Positions 12,870 through 13,424 of a stretch of DNA of 13,424 nt are shown here, piece by piece. The position numbers and the translations under genes were made by a program. The DNA lies in assembly GCA_949287345.1 (NCBI GenBank), contig CASEGD010000034.1, positions 1-13,424 of the forward strand, written 5' to 3'. Within the stretch, counting starts at the first letter, position 1, and the number at the start of each line of letters is the position of its first letter. The notes beneath the pieces were generated by a model. That model had not been told where the DNA came from and made no database searches. It worked only from the letters and a program-made list of their open reading frames with translations. This stretch comes from an uncultured Phascolarctobacterium sp. Its GTDB lineage: Bacteria > Bacillota > Negativicutes > Acidaminococcales > Acidaminococcaceae.

Positions 12870-13424
12870 TATGATTAAAGACATTGCCCTTGCGCCTTCC
12901 ATCAGAAAATCGCCTGGGTAAAAGAGCATATGCCGCTGCTGAATATTTTGAACGAACGCTACGGCGGTAAAAAAATATTCGACGGTTTGAATATGGTTGT
13001 AACCATTCATCTGGAAGCAAAAACCGCGTACCTTGCGCAGACTTTGAAAAACTGCGGCGCTAATGTTGTCGTTACCGGCAGCAACCCGCTTTCCACGCAG
13101 GACGATGTTGCTATCGACGACGGCGGCGACCTTGTTAACATGCTGCACAACTCCCGCCGCGAGCTGATCCCGAACCTTATCGGTGGCAGCGAAGAAACCA
13201 CCACCGGCGTGCACCGCTTAAAAGCATTGGACGAAGCCGGTAAACTGGCTTTCCCGATGATTGCCGTTAACGACGCTTACTGTAAATATCTGTTTGATAA
13301 CAGATATGGCACGGGCCAATCCTCATGGGACGGCATTATGCGCACCACCAACCTTGTTGTGGCAGGCAAAACCGTTGTTGTTGCAGGCTACGGCTGGTGC
13401 GGCAAAGGCGTTGCCATGCGTGCC
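12862..13424 (+). pseudogene. ahcY: Adenosylhomocysteinase-family gene, frameshifted, internally deleted, cut by window end
   Basis: NAD-dependent hydrolase family that splits S-adenosyl- (or S-inosyl-) homocysteine. The first frame encodes [13 protein letters not shown] and then runs into TAA at 12919. The conserved protein continues in another frame from about 12900 ([14 protein letters not shown]) and stays open to 13424. About 4 nt are missing at 12898-12900, since relatives have a Gly there. A second, in-frame loss of about 36 residues lies at 13112/13113, where STQDDVA joins IDDGGDL directly. Other key elements remain: HLEAKTA (13008-13028), [25 protein letters not shown] and the NAD-binding [15 protein letters not shown] and [10 protein letters not shown] place it with the Thermotoga/Methanocaldococcus clade. 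The strong ribosome binding site and high conservation elsewhere mean the damage is recent or is a sequence error. The 3' part lies beyond the window. Confidence 0.85.

Noticed and set aside
12894..12921. Programmed -1 frameshift in ahcY as an alternative to a mutation.
   Set aside because: No slippery heptamer of XXXYYYZ type or downstream structure is apparent. The shifted product would lack a residue found in relatives, and a second lesion lies downstream.
12525..13214. Antisense reading frame of 229 codons opposite the end of mtnA and the start of ahcY, the longest on the minus strand.
   Set aside because: The + strand encodes highly conserved MtnA and AhcY motifs throughout. The antisense product shows no recognisable motif and is a codon-bias shadow; it stands out only because ahcY is frameshifted.
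1..13424. CRISPR arrays, tRNA or rRNA genes, insertion sequences, phage genes or restriction/defence systems.
   Set aside because: No regularly spaced repeats, cloverleaf sequences, transposase or integrase motifs or terminal inverted repeats were seen. Nearly all of the sequence is explained by metabolic, pilus and envelope genes.

Overview
All genes in this window lie on the + strand, packed end to end with gaps of 0-12 nt or short overlaps. The only gaps of about 100 nt are at 1-115, 2765-2862 and 10226-10333. The gene mix suggests a diderm Firmicute, most likely the Negativicutes. RNase HIII and strong AGGAGG-type ribosome binding sites are Firmicute-like. Type IV pilus inner-membrane proteins and an ArnT-type lipid A glycosyltransferase imply an outer membrane. 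This placement is an inference; no rRNA or other definitive marker is present.

Layout. (1) 1-115: terminator of an upstream gene, with a possible promoter in its T-tract. (2) 116-2764: type IV pilus/competence block, with a short prepilin peptidase, a fused PilM-PilN protein and PilO. (3) 2765-5918: a promoter, then larB and larC (nickel-pincer cofactor synthesis; LarC has a very His/Cys-rich insert), then rnhC, which starts inside the end of larC. (4) 5930-10225: an apparent envelope cassette of YdjC/ChbG/NaxD-like deacetylase, flippase-like membrane protein, GalE-like epimerase and ArnT/FlmK-like glycosyltransferase, ending in a GAAA-loop hairpin. (5) 10334-13424: a SAM by-product salvage operon of HAD phosphatase, mtnP, mtnA and the start of ahcY, which runs off the window.

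How the genes may work together. The cassette in (4) has the parts of the Francisella pathway that makes undecaprenyl-phosphate-galactosamine and moves it onto lipid A: epimerase, deacetylase, flippase and transferase. The polyprenyl-phosphate glycosyltransferase is not in view. In (5), MtnP carries an Asn-type base pocket and AhcY belongs to the HLEAKTA-type clade found in Thermotoga and methanogens. Both are compatible with a route that deaminates first and uses 6-oxopurine (inosine-type) substrates.

Anomalies. ahcY has a frameshift near codon 13 and lacks about 36 internal residues. The ArnT-like protein lacks most of its first membrane segment and loop, and the prepilin peptidase lacks the first half of its zinc-binding domain. 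The ahcY and arnT gaps could be recent decay or assembly errors, and raw reads would settle this.
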